Shown: in pieces, positions 29,801-44,400 of the stretch
How the letters are laid out: the number at the start of each line of letters is the position of its first letter
Position numbering within the stretch: the stretch's first letter is position 1
NCBI RefSeq assembly: GCF_021018895.1
Contig: NC_079380.1
Location: 10,978,236 to 11,042,235, forward strand
Source: Seriola aureovittata
Lineage: Eukaryota; Chordata; Actinopteri; Carangiformes; Carangidae
Direction of reading: 5' to 3'
DNA length: 64,000 nt
The notes under the pieces: generated by a model
Database searches by the model: none
Told to the model about the DNA's origin: nothing
The model's input: only the letters and a program-made list of their open reading frames with translations
Made by a program: the position numbers and the translations under genes

Positions 29801-32353
29801 GGTTTGTGATTCTGCGTGATGGAGACGGAGAGGAGGAGGCTGAATTTAAATCTCGGGTGGTTTCTCGAGACATGCGTGTAGGGGCTGGGGTGGAGGTTTT
29901 AGGGCTGGCTGGAATAACCCAGGATTTGTTGTTGGGAGCTACAGCTTTCTTCTTGATTAACTGGTTCTGCTGCTCGGTCAGCCGCTGCATGTCACTTTGC
30001 AGGGAGCTGAGAGCTGCAGTCAGCTTTGATACAGCATTGTTATAGTCCCCGAGTGGCGCTACCATTTTCTCTCCTGGTGTCCCAGGGCCCTTCTCTCCTG
30101 GTGTTCCTGCCTTTTCTTTGGAGTGACTGACCTGCTTGTTGAGTTTTAGTCCCCCTTTGACATCACCCTCATCCCCCACTGAGGGGTGCTGTTCATCTTC
30201 TTCCTGCTGCTCTTCTTCCTCCATGCGAGCTAGCCTTTCTTCCAATGACAAGCGAGAGAGGTCCTCTTCTGTGGATGAGGAGCTGACCTGGCCATTTGCT
30301 CCTTCCCCTTCGCCTTCGTCCTCACGCTGCTCCCTCTTTAACTGCAGAAAGGCACTCTTCCCCAGTCTTTGACGGTGCTTTGCAAAAATGGCCTCAATGC
30401 GTTTCTTCTGGGCTTCGATTGCTTTGCGTTTTTCTTCAAGCCGAGCTCCCAGCTCAGACATCTCATTATTGAGTTGTGGGCTCTTGCTCGGGCTTTCTTC
30501 AGACTTTTGTGCCCACGTGGTCATCTGAGGAGAAGAGGAGTCGCTGGCTTTGGGAGAATCTATAATCTGTTTCTTTTTGCGTTCTGCAAAGCTGGTCATC
30601 TTCACACCGCTGTCAGACTCCCCTCTGCCATGGCCCCTAGCAGAATGTGCACCAGCAGCGGGTGTGGTTGGAGTGGACTGGGCTTTAGGCATGTCCTCTG
30701 ATGCATCAGAGTCCACGCTGCCATCTCTCAAGACTGAGTCATCATCACGTGAACATTCAGAGGTGTTCCTGGTGCGAGTGGGCTCCCTGGACTCTCCTGT
30801 GGGCCGGTACATCATTCCTGAGCGTGAAGGGGCAGAGCAGCTGATGGCTGCTAAATTGCTGTTATGTCTAGAACTAGCAGGGTCATCAGGAGAGTGGAGG
30901 TAGAAGCCATCAGGAGCACCATCAGGGTGTAAACGAGGCTCCATCTTGCTCTCGTTGTGGATAATTTGGAGAGCCTCCTCAATGGTAGGCAGCTCTCCTG
31001 TTTCGCTCTCTGCAAGGCCATTCTCCTCTGCCAGCCTTGGAATACCGGGGGTCTGGGTGGCCCAGGAAGCTCTCTGCGGGCCGTTGGGGCCAGGAGGCTT
31101 GCCAAGCAAATGGCTGAGGTCTTCAGGAGGGGAGTAGGGCACCCGGGTTATATTTTGGCCTGCTGGGTTGAGTTGGTCTGAGCTCATAGAGCGGGTTATC
31201 ACAGGGTTGCCCATTACAATATCCACATCACTGTCCAGGCCAAAAGGAATGCTGAAGGATACTGCAGACAAGGGGCGGCTAAGAACAAAAAGTACAGTAT
31301 AAGTAAAATAGAAATAAGTACAAAAGACAGTGTTTGAATGTTACTGAAAAATGGCTTCTACCTGAGGGGTTTCTTGCTCCATGTCTTTCCCACTCCTTCT
31401 ATATGAGACATTGAGGTAGACTGAGTCAAAGATCCTGAATACAATGGGACACACACAGACATGTAAAGGCATGCACACCACACAGGGATGCACAACATAC
31501 AGGATGCACATATCAAGCAAACAATACACCAATAAAAAGAAAAAAATATATACAAAAAGTTTCAAATATTAGTAAAAGTAAGAAAACAAGAGCATCATAC
31601 AACATGAAACAACTAAAACACAAACAAGCATTGAGAGAAATAGGTGAGTCAGACTGTAAAATGATAGAAACATGTATAAAATACTTCAGTGTAATGATGA
31701 GAGGACCGTCTTAATCTTACCTGACGCAGGGGAGGAGATGGGGAGGAAAGGCTTCTTGAAGATAGAAGGGGAGGTACTGTAAGGCAGAGAAACAACCTTT
31801 CAGTTTAGACAAAGAATATGCCAGACTACTACAAAAGCACAATAATATTCAAAGAGCGTCTGTACCTGTTACAACTCAAGCTACTTGGTGTCACTGGTGT
31901 GGATCCATCTAACAAAAAAGAAAACCCTTAATAAGACATGTTCAGATATTTAATGTTATGACCTTACTTGTAGGATTTCACAGTTTTTACAAAGCAACAC
32001 AAAATTAATGACACTTACCCAAGGTGTCTATAGGCTGAACAAATTCTGGCCTTCGTACTTCAAACCAGTTCAGCAGCTCTGCTAGGAAACTCAGCAAGTT
32101 GAGCTAAACAAACCACACAGGATGTCAGGCGTTAGGAAGACAATACAGTGCTCAGTATTTTTTGTTATTGTGTCAAGTCGATTGATGACCAGGAGTGTGG
32201 ATGTAAGTACCTGAAGCCCCTGTGGTGTGTATAGCATGTCCTCCATTGCCAAGTGACAGCAGCACTTCAGGCAGCTGTCACAAAATTCACGGATGAACTG
32301 CAGGTTGTACAGGCTGTCTGCTACAGACATGGAATCCTTCATACACACATCTT

Positions 32354-32406
<53 letters not shown>

Positions 32407-35400
32407 GAGAGAGAAGTGTTAAACTGAGAAACAATACAATAATTACTAAAAAGCCTGTGGTTTTCACTCTTAAAGTTAGTGGTTATAATGTTCGTTGGTA
32501 CCTTCAAGTCTTAGCAGGCCAGGGCAATAGTAATGTATGACAGCAGCAATAGCACAACCACTGGACAAGTCTTTGACTTCATTCACCACCGGGAAGATGG
32601 GCTTTTGTTTGGACTGAATTTTATCTTTCCTGTAGCGGAGCTAAAAAAAAAATAAAAGACAACAACAACAAATGAACAAGACAATCAAATACTGCAGAGT
32701 GACCTTTGTAAAATATTTGGGATATTAGTTTGTGTTAAAAACCACCATCAAAGACAGGCTTTTCCACACATCAGCCGATACTTTAAAGTCTATATGCACA
32801 GTGACACATAACAGATTATGTTAAAAAAAAAAAAAAAAGAACTGGATATGAATGTGAGAAAGAGGACAGATAAAGGTCATGCTAATGTGCACAAGAGATG
32901 GCTTATGTGAACAAATGACAGATGCAATGGGAGTGACTTAATCAGAGCAGAAAGAGGGAAGATTTTGTCAGGAGAAAGTGGGACGAGTGAGGGTCTCAGG
33001 AGGCAGAGAGAGGAGGGGAGAGAGAAAGCACGGAAAAAAAAAAAAAAAGTTTCATGTACGACTACAGTATATAGAAAAACAGCACAGGGACCAGCTGACT
33101 AGAAGCCTGGCTCAGTTAACCCCCGTAGCCTTTCACACACAAAAACACACCTCTGTTACACAGAAAACCAGAAGAACTGGTTGTCCATCGTACACAAGGC
33201 GTGCTTAAGTACCAGTTGTGATACATGCACCACTCGTGTCAACAAACAATGCCTTTCACGCCCCTGTCATGCCCCGCCCTATGTCATTAATGCTATGACG
33301 TGCAATTTAATGTAGACTAGTATGTGATGCACACGAACATTTTCACACCGGCATATGGAGAAAAAAAAAAAAAAACACACCTTCAGACCATCAGATATTT
33401 GCTGATAAATTTGATGAAGACACTGGAAGGATGGAGGGACAGGGGGAAGGAGCAGAGGAAAGGAGAGAACTTACAGGAACAAGTTTCCAGTACCAGCGAG
33501 TAGGACACTGTCAGAGAGGAGGAGGGATAGGAAATAGAGAAAGACGGGGAAGTGGAGAACAGGAACACAAGGACAGGTATTAAGCCTACAGTGGAAGAGC
33601 TAGACAAAGAAGAGAAAGGGTTGTGATGACGGTAATGTCTTGACATGACAATACAGCCTTGTAGAGAAAGCAGTGACGCTGCCCTTGATTTATTGTGTCA
33701 ACCAGTACTTGTTATGCTTGCAGAGTAAGAGTTGGTGAAGGCCTGCACCTGCACCAAAATCAACAATATGAGCTTAGTAGACGGGTACTTTTTTTTTTTT
33801 ATAGCACTAAATACATAATCCTAGACAGATTATGTGTGTTTGGATACATTAATAACTTGACAAGAAGTAGAAATACACTGCATATGCAATACAGTACTCA
33901 CAGAGGGTTGAACAGGTTGGGGCTCTGTAATAGCCTGAGACGAGTCATTCTTGGATCCTTCATTAAGTTCTCTCAGCTTCTGGTTTAACTGAGAACATGG
34001 CAAAGAGATAGAACAGTTAATACACATTGATACAGGATCTGTACTATGTGTTGTCATATTAATAAAACTTATTTGATTAAAGAATTACAGCATCCTAATT
34101 TCTGAAGCTAAACAGATGTTGGGTCATCTAAGAACAAGAAGATAAAGTCTTCAATTACAGCATACAAGAAAGATGTGTGCCTGAATCAAGCACTCTTTCT
34201 CTCTGGTTTGCTCCTTACCCCATTAACCCAATGAAGCAGAGCATCCTCCCAGCTGGAAGCTCCACCCAGCCGTTCAGCAGAACCACATGTCTTCACCGCA
34301 GTCACCGTCTCCATGGCTCCCACGGCCATCAGGGCATCTATCACTGCCAGGTGAGCACTCTGCACCAATCACGTGGGAGAAAGAAGACGAATGTTGTCAG
34401 AGGTGGGACGAGTCACAGTGGAGGCCAGGGAGCCCAACAGCATAAATCAATTACAGTTAACACAATAATGCTGGACACAGACCTTTCTACTGCTCTAGCA
34501 GGGAACCGCTTACTGCAGAACTGAGATCAGCTCTTACTGTTGCAGCCGTCCCAATCTTAGCAAGCAGCATCCTCTAGAGGTCACCCAAAGCCAGCTGTGA
34601 GTCAGCAGAAACACTAACAAGAGTTCCCAGCAAGCAAACACTAACATCAGTAGATGTGGGTGAACTCTGGACCGATGTTTGTACAATCGTTAAATCATTA
34701 AAGAGGCAATGGCCCTGTAATATGATAACATGTGTGTTCCCGGACTGTCATTCCTCAGCTGCTTTCCCTCTATTTGCCTTCTCTCCAGTGCACTTCCCTT
34801 CTCTTTTGCGCAGTGAAATATTGCTGTATGACTCATGTGGAAGGGACCGCAGGATAAAATGAGGCGTTGTAACTAGATCACCAGGAAGCACAACAAAGGA
34901 CAGCATTCTCTGTAAGAAACAGGTGTTCCATATCTTTTCTGCATTTTTGGTGTATGAATTTGTTTTTGTCAGACAACAAACTGGCTATAAAACCTACTTA
35001 TTAAACATGTAGTTTTTCCCACACATGTACAACAATCAAACAAAAACAGACTTGCTTACACATATATTCCCCATTCTCTCAAGCATTTGTATCCTAGACA
35101 TTTCCTCATACTTTAGAGACCATTACTGTGTTCTCTCTAATGGCCAGAGCCCATTAAAACACACCAACAACATTATCAGCTCAGTCAGAGTGAATGGCTT
35201 AACTCTATAAACCTGTTAGCTCATTAGTTAGGAGTTGTTCTATTCGTGCCATGGAGCTGAAACCAAAAGTACTTAAATGATTCAGATATTTAAACCATTT
35301 GCATGTGCATTTAACTCATACAGACAAATGAGAAATTTTTCTTGGGCTTCGTCACGATAGCACTTCTGTCCTTTGCCCTCTTTATATCCTTATCAAGTCT

Positions 35401-38400
35401 ACATACTTAATTGAATGATCCTTCTATCTTTGTCTCCTCTATCTGTATCACGTTTAGTTGCCATTCAACAGCAGCACTAGGGCCCCTCTCTCCTCAGTAC
35501 TGCAAACTGAAACAAGCTCCTTGTTAAAAATAATTAATTCTGGTCAATGGAGGGGACAGGCAAGTCACAAACAACACATTCCTGTCATGGGCCCACTCCT
35601 ACAATCTCCAATCTTCAGTTTTGAGCCTAATCTGTGCAAATCAGTGCCTGTTCCCTTTTACTACTTACAAATTCCACTTTAGGGGCCAGACATTCTTACT
35701 CTAACCTCTTATGTTGTCCCTGATGGTGGCTGGTGGCAGTCCAGCTGCGTGCATGAGCCCTGTCTGCATGTCTGCCTACTCAACCCTGATGTAAAGTGCT
35801 GACCTGGACAGACCCAGTGCTAGGGCAGGCAGGGCGGGCTATGCCAGCAAAGGCTTGTCAGATAGTATTGGGCCAAGCTCTGTGGATGTGCTGCAGTCAG
35901 TCACTGGGAGCTGTGTGGCCCCGGCTGGCCTGCCCTCCAAACACTGTTGCCAGGACTCGAGCTGCTACTTATATGTTTTATCTTAAGTGGAAATGTCTTC
36001 AGTACAGAAGGGGACAAATTACGTGATATAGCACCTACGGCTTCTCGGAGCTATCAACAATCTGACTGATTCAGAGCACTATGACTTAGCAGTGATTACT
36101 CAAACATGGTTGATTTAAAATTGTATCATATACCATAAATATAGATATAAAAATGTATTGTATCATATATAAAAAATAGCGTATATAAATATATTGTTTT
36201 ATATCTCTTACAAAATTCTGTATTCCAAAATAATGAATCTGAGCAAAACTAGCATGTTTCTGAGGCCTACAACATGCTACATTGTGCCAGTAGCTGTGTT
36301 TGAAACTCTGGATAAAAACAAAGTGATTCAAGGTAGGAACATATTTTTGCTTTTAGCCACAAAGTGTAATCATGGTTGGAGCTATTGTGACAGTGTGAAA
36401 GGAGACGGGATGACTGAGAGAAAAAGAAGAAATGAGCACGAGACAATGACAGACTTGTCGAAAGTGGCCAACCCTGTTGTCATAGTGTACAGTAATTATT
36501 CAGAGGAGAGAGTGGAGGGTAATTCATGGCTAAAGTGCAGAATGAAAGGGAAGGAAGGGGGGCTGCTGGTGGATTTTCCCTCGCAGACCCAGGAGAGCTC
36601 GCTAAGCTAAATCACAAGTCTGCCTAATGAGAGGGGAAAGAGGAGCAACTCATGAACACACAGCGCAGAGCCTGCCAGATCACCATAACAACCAACCAGC
36701 TGACCCACAATGCATCTCAACACAAGCCTGACCGCAGCACTGCTCCGTGCTCCTGGCTTAGCACCGGCTCTCTGCTCGGAAACAACCAGCCAGCAAACAG
36801 TTAGCACTCCTCAAACTGATGTGATACAGAGAGGAAAAATTAATACCTCATCAATTAACCCAATCGACGTGAAATCTTTATGGCCCTATTTGGCAAATAT
36901 GCTTACATAATCATGTCAACAATGTGCCAAACAAAGACTGCAAAGGTAGCTTATGGATCAGTAAGTGAAATTATGGTGAGGGCAAAATCTGATTATGTCT
37001 GATATATGACTTAACCCCCACCCCCTACCCTGCCTGGTGCCTACTGAGGGGTAGACAAACAGGGGGATCAGGCAGGTCTGGGGCCCAGCAAGGGATTTTG
37101 AACAGGAGGTCATATGGTTATACGAAGGCTCATATAAACATGAACTGTATGTTTGAGCAAGGAAAGCAGGTCACAAATAGCTTTACACTAAACTTGTTTA
37201 ACATATGGTGAATATGTTTAATTGCTACTCCACATTAGTTTCCTATCAGTGAAGGCCCAAAGCAGAACAAATAGTGTAAGATGATGGTTAGTGTTTCTGA
37301 TAGTCTGCCACTTCTATTTTCAACTAAGCTCCTGACTGATGCTCACTTGAGCAGAAACCTGCCAACACAGCAGTATGATTTAAGACAAAGTGTCAGTGCC
37401 TATCCAAAAACCAACAGGGGACCAGAAGAGGGTTAGCTGCATTATGGCTACATGACTTACTTTGTCACTGTGGGAACAAATGCTTAACCCCGTCTCCATT
37501 GCAATCAATTCTAGCGTGTTTGACATGGATAATATAAGATGATATCCTACTATCTCAACCAACAGTAGATGTAACAAATTAGTTACAAGTCTGATGTTGT
37601 GGGAAATATTAGGTACATGGTGAGTCCGTGGTCATCTCTGGCGTGTCATCCAGTCGTGGATGATGACGTTCAGTCTGCATGGCAGATTATCTCTAATCTT
37701 CACAGATCTTTATCCTCAATCTCAGGAGTGATGGGGGCTGGGCTACCACCAGAAGGACAGTTACCACTACGATACACATATAAAACAAGGGGTGGAGGCA
37801 GCTGGAGACTCCATTGCTGTTGCCCATTCTAAAGAGGCCCAAGAATGTACCATCTACAAAGCTTTGCTTGAAGGATAACCCTTGCCTGTAAAGATGCTGG
37901 TGCTATCTTGGGTTGCAGGAGCAGCATATTATGATGAATAAATGATACAACACATAGTTTGTAATATTATCAGTACCAGGTACACAAATATGCCCACCAG
38001 TATGGCGTATTTCCCATAAGTTATAAAGTCAGACTTTCAGACTTTCATGTTTCCAGCTGAATTAATAGGTTATAGCTACAGAATTTATACAATCACAAGA
38101 TACAAAAATAAGATTACATCTACTTAAAGAAACATATCTTGCCTTCATTTCTGAGCTCATTCCTTGACAATATAAAATGAATACCTGACCCTACATACAA
38201 TTAAAAGGAAAATGGGACTCACTTTTCACTTGTCCTAGTTCACACAGCATACACCATTGTTTTTCTTCCTGAATATTTTTGAACCCAACCATTAACTAAG
38301 GAATTTCAAGGTCTAGAGGCAGGGACAAACAAGAAGTGCTTCTTCATCCTGTAACAGCTGCTTATGGTTTGATGAAAAGAATATGATGTATGGCTATCAA

Positions 38401-41400
38401 AGGCTATGATGTATCTGTTTTTGCCCTACTTTGATCATAGCAGAGAGCAGGTCACTGCCGCTCCATACTGATATCGGTGCAACAACCTAAGCCAGCACAA
38501 GCATCTTTATGGGTTAGGATAAACCTACATCCTTGGATTTATACATGAGCCAAATTTCACAATTATTACAAATGAACTGCAATGATGTAAGATGTGTGAT
38601 ACATCAATAACAAATTGAAAAGTCATAAACAGTGCATGGCTGGGTAGATTAGCTGGCGACAGTTCTCACTGGTCAGCAACAAGCATGACTCAACATACTT
38701 TTATGTAAATGCGGTACATGTTATCCTCTTGTTTAACACAGATATGTGAAGCTGTAATATACGGCAGAGCTGCAGCAGATTGCTGCAGCTCCAAAGCCGT
38801 TTACTGGCCAAGACCCACATTGATGCTCCATCCTTCTAATGCTGCTGCAGCATGACCCACTTTCCTTGCTTGCCACACTGTAGGTACAGTGCCAGTCAGT
38901 GGCAGACAAGCTCTGAGAGCTGCCTAGGTCCAGGCAGCAGCTGGAAGGCTCATATACAAATGCCGCTAACGGCACATGCAACATCAACAGTAACAGCCAA
39001 AATAGGAGTTTCACGATTAGGATTTAAAGGCGATATGGTCCATAGTCTGCCCTGGAAGCAACATCCAGAGCAGTGCAGGTGGTTAACTATCAGAAATCCT
39101 ACAAGAACAAGCATGTGTGATGGTTAGAAACAGTCCTGCAGACTATATGAGTTCACATTCAGTGCAAGTAGAGGCTGCATGTGACATGTTTACACTCACA
39201 TTCATTTTGTCACATTAGGTATAGCTAATAGAACATTAACCAACATCCAAATTCTCATATCAGCAAGCTCTACTGCAAATGGTCACACAACTTCTGTGCT
39301 ATTCAGATAATGTCACAGATGCATGCAAAATCTTTCAAGCATAGATTTAAGTGTATCATCACAATAGCTGGCACCAGTAGTAGCACACCTGCTGCAGTGG
39401 GCATTAGACAGCAGCAGTGGAGCAAACAACGTTCAAATAAAAACACCATACATACAGAACCCTAGAGACTCCCTATGTAGCTTTCAAAAACCTTCCCATA
39501 TATTCATGAACCAAGATGGCTGGGAAAATGCAGTCGCATGCCATTTTTTCAGGAAGATAATCTGTATAAAGTGAGGGTTTGTTAAAATGCTTAAAAATTG
39601 AGTTACAGTGAGTAACTGTTGTGTCAGCTTAAGTGGAAAAGCATTAAATGTTCCATCCTACATAAAAACATCCTTCCTCGTTCGACTGTTATGATTCCTT
39701 AGAAAACTAACTTAGTTATCTATAGGTTTTCAGGCTGAAGAACCTATGACAAGTACAAAGGGAGAGAAAGGGAGTGAAAGAGAAAGGGGCAAAGGGAGGG
39801 AGGGGGGAGAAAGAGAGAGAGAGAGAGAGCCATTGTCAAGGTCTAAGAGGACAAACCAGTTTCTCTTGATTTAACTCACTAAGCCAGCACAGAGTATTCT
39901 CTCATCACAATATCTAAAGTTTCACCACAACTGTTTAGCCATTGTTCTGGTCTGGACCATCTATTGTATCTGGACTCTCCCTCCCTCTCACACCCTGGAA
40001 TTAAAGTAGTCATCCCTTGTGTCACCGTGACTGCCCTAGTCCTCCTAGCTCATCCTCTCGGATCACCTGGTGGCAGCATTGGGGGATGGGGGCAGGGTTG
40101 AATGAGTGGGGGTCTTTTTGATGTCCTTTAATCCTTAGAATCAAAGCATAAACAAGCCCCCATATCAACAACCAAGACCACTCAACCACTTCTGCTTCTC
40201 TGCAGGCTCCTGGATAGCAGAGCCTCGGGAGGTGACTTGGCCTGATAGAAAAACATAAACCACTTTCTACCCAAGCAACAGCTCTGACGCCTCCTTGAAT
40301 CCACCCATGCAGGCCACTACCCACAAAACTGCCTGCTAGACTGGTGTAGCATCATCACCTGTGTGTTAACTGTTCACATAACCAACATAACTTTACCATT
40401 TTGATGGGTTTATGCCGGAGGTCTTCATCAGTCACTGGTGTGTCCTCGTCTTTGGAGACTATGCCTTTCTGAGTGAGGAGTTCCAGCAGGGCAACGTTGT
40501 CTTTGGGCTGTGCCTCGGCTCCAGCGCTCCCCAGTAATAGGCTGTAGGTCCGGCAGTAGAGTTCGGAGGACTGCAGAAGGCGCGTGACTGGCGGTTTAAG
40601 GTGCTCCTGCTCATACTGGTCACAGTAGAAGGGGTCACGCAGCTCTGCAGGGACATTCTCTACCAAGAGAAAAACATACAGACAGTGTTTGATGACGTTC
40701 CTCGAGGAGTGGTGCTGCTAGAAAACTGGAGAATTGAGCAAACAATGTGCTGAAGGACAGTCAAAGATCATCATGAACATGTTGTATTCTTGCTGGCTTG
40801 GAAACCTGCTTTCTGCCAGCTTCAGTGGCAGATTAAGAGAGCTGATGTATATGCTAGGGCTATAGTCATATGAGTGAGTAGAGCAGAGCAAGGATCAAGG
40901 TCAGTGGGGCATGATGAGCTCAGAGGTTGGTATATGCAGATTACAAGATGCTCTGCCACTTGTTTCTCCCCTCTTGCTTCACTTTTACACCAAGCTTCTG
41001 TAAAAATTGCTCTTTCAGATCTTCACAGACATGTAAATCTCAGAAGCAGAAATCAGCAACCTGATTGAAATCTACAACCTCAAAACTATCAAAGCAAAGA
41101 GAAAACTCTAAGTCTGTCTCGCCTCAGAGAAAGTGTAATGAGGCCATGTGGCTAGGTGAAGATTGCTAAATAATCTGTTCAAACCGGTCTTTCTGTAAAT
41201 AAGACACAGTTTAAGAAAAAATACATCCTAAAAAACACATGCTTGACACACCCTCTGTGAAACTGGTTTCTCTGCATTCAGACCAAACCAGCAACAAACT
41301 CAATAGCCTGTGTCTCTGTGTAAACATATAACAATAAGCATCTCACTGTTTTAAAGGGCCTTCGGCAAAAAAGTTGACAAGCTGAAATACCAGCAGTGTG

Positions 41401-44400
41401 CCTGAAATGAGAAAGGACAAACTTAACAGTAATGCGTGTTTATGAGAACCTAAGATTGCACCTAACAGAGAAACAAAGGGGTTATTACCAGGGAGGTGTC
41501 ACTACGCTGTTGTATCATTATAAAGTCATGTAATAGATTCACTGACATCAGACCACAAACCTATATGCCCAGCTTCAGAGGCGAGACAATGCCTTGTACT
41601 CTGTCTCTCGCTGTCACTCTGTGATGACTATAGATTTTACACAATATTGCCAGTCAGGCCACATGGTCTAGTTTGTTGTAAATATGCTCCTGTGTGCCAA
41701 AACTACAATGCTCACATCACTGTTGTAAACACTGTGACACACCAACCAAAATGTACACCTTTAGTTTTAGGCCCTCATAGTCACATGATACAAAAAAGTC
41801 CTCCTACGATGACGTGTATAAAGTAAAAGAAAAACTTCACCAGAAGGCAAAGCAGGATGCAAATGCCTCAACTCAATGAGATGAGAGAGATCGATATATG
41901 CATGATTTCCCTATGAGACAGTCTGGCCATGAATAATGACTTTGTGTGACACATACAGTATATCACAAAGAAAACTTGGTACTAATTAAAAACTGCAAAT
42001 TCATACACAATTTTCCCAAACTATGCACCTGCACATCATAAACAGCACCGATAACTGGATAAAGTATACAACATAACCCTAAAGTGAAAAACAAAACGAA
42101 AAAGCAATAGGAGGCAATAGAAAGAAATACCAACTGGCAGCTTTAAGAATAAGTAAGCCCAAGCAAAAAGTAGTGTGAGACCTCCATAATGTTGACATCA
42201 CAACATCTCCAGGGATATACTTAGATTGAAAACACAAGCTTGTGTTTGCATAAACTCAAGCAACAGCCTCTCTGTCACTTTCACGGGTCATGGGGTCAGT
42301 GTTTATCTGCTAGACTTAAAAAGGCAAAAGTCAAACGTATGCGATGATTATTAACATGTTATCACATATTCGTAGTGGGTGATCAGGTAGATCACTCTTC
42401 ATGTAGAGAGGTTCAAGTGAGCATTTGCCTTCTAGTGAGGAGATTTTGACTCGGAGACTTAATCCCTACCATCTGCATGAGCTCTGTGCTGTAGCTGACC
42501 CTGACCGCTTACCTGTTTGTGTAGGAGGAAAGCAAACATATTTTTCCTATATCAGTGTCACATTGTTGTTATTATCATAACAAAAGACAACGGAGAAAGA
42601 CTAAAGCACTATTCCAGCAATGGGCCAGTATGCACAAAATTTTCATGCAAAATGAGCTAAACTCTTAAAAAGGTACAGTGGAACTGATGAGGCCTGCCAT
42701 CATGGCTGTACCCAGTTCAGCTGTGTTAGCTCCTGTCTGTATTGATCTGCATTGCTTATCCTGCTGATAACAGGAGTTATGTGTCGTTCTACCTCATTGA
42801 CCGATTGGGCTAGCATACTGTTCATGTCGCAGACACATTACCACACGTGTCTGACAGTAATCAACAGACATAGAGCAACACAGACACATCCAAACAAAAA
42901 TCGGAAATCAGTCACAGTTTAAACCAAACTGGCTCCTTTGGGAGAAAAACAGTAGACAAGACCCCACCCCCATCCTTTCTGAACTTACATTCAGGTGAAA
43001 CAGTCACCATTGGATTTGAAAAGGGTTGTCAGAGTAACAGTGAGCATTAAGTAGCTCTCTCTATTAATAACTTGGCACAGAAGTTTGCAAAACTTGCGGG
43101 ATTAGACAATCTAAACTGTGAGGCTGCTTACTGGAACTCTTCAGGAACCTTGGTACAGATTAAATAATTCATGAGCTCAAATATGCAGACGTGTGCAAGG
43201 TAAGTACACGGTACATCAGTCCATGCCTGCCCAATCGCTTTTGGTGACTAATTTTATTTTACTTTGCTGCTTCCAGAAAACATTTCTCAAAAATGAATAA
43301 CTAAGCATTACATGAGTTTTGATAAAGCAATTGGCTCTAACTTCAAAATCCTCGCTGGAAAACTAAGGTATAAACATCCACATCATGTGATGGAAAAGAT
43401 CAAACACAGATGATTATCCGCTCTCATTTTTAGAACAAAGCAGGCACTGTTTTGTTGCCCCGAAATCTAGCGGTGGTGAGAGGGGCTATGTTAACACCCT
43501 ACCCTACATGTGACCACTAGTTCTGGGGAAATGCTGATGCCAACATAAACATTAAACTACGGCTTAAACATCTTGGACGAGACTGGGAGAGATTGTCATT
43601 TGACCCGTCTACATGTTAAGACTGTACTGTAATAATATCTTCAGCATATTCTAATAGCCAGCTGTGAAACATCCAATGATGCATTTATCAGATGATGCAT
43701 CATTATAAACTTCAACTTCTCTGATTTGACTATTCAGCTGGTCAATTGCTTAAGGTGAAAAACATACATGCATGCAAACAAACAATGCTCATGTATTTGA
43801 TCAATGAGCAAACTTCTGACAGTGAATTCTCAGAAGGAATGTGAGGTGTTCCATCTCTCTACACATTCGCAGGTCCACTTACCATAAATAAGCCATTACT
43901 AACAGTCCTGTGTGTCCTGTAACACATCACCACAGGCAGCACTCTAGTATGACATGAGCACAGTACCCTTAAATTGCATTAAAGTGTCAGAAGCACATCC
44001 TATAGATGGACTCTAAATCACATTAAATGTAATCACATTCTAACAGGGCAATACTGGTTTGCGTTGTGACAAAGTGTGCAGGATGTATTCGCCTAGCAAA
44101 AGAGTCCTCATGTTAGAAACTAACTCAAAACGGATCTGTGTGTACTGTTCTGTAGCTTACTCTGATTTTTGACCTCCCTGTGTGGTGTGGCAAGTGACTT
44201 CTCTTGCAATAAGGTGTGTCAAATTATCTGGAAACACACTATGCAACTTAGTTATAAAGGGGTTTTGACCTAAACCTGAAACCTAATAGTTTCATATAGT
44301 ACACCAATAGGACTTCCTACCTCTTGAGTAAACACTAATAGCAAGACAACATCCTCCTCAGGTCCTTGTCCCTTGTTGACTCACCATAGTTACGATGATT

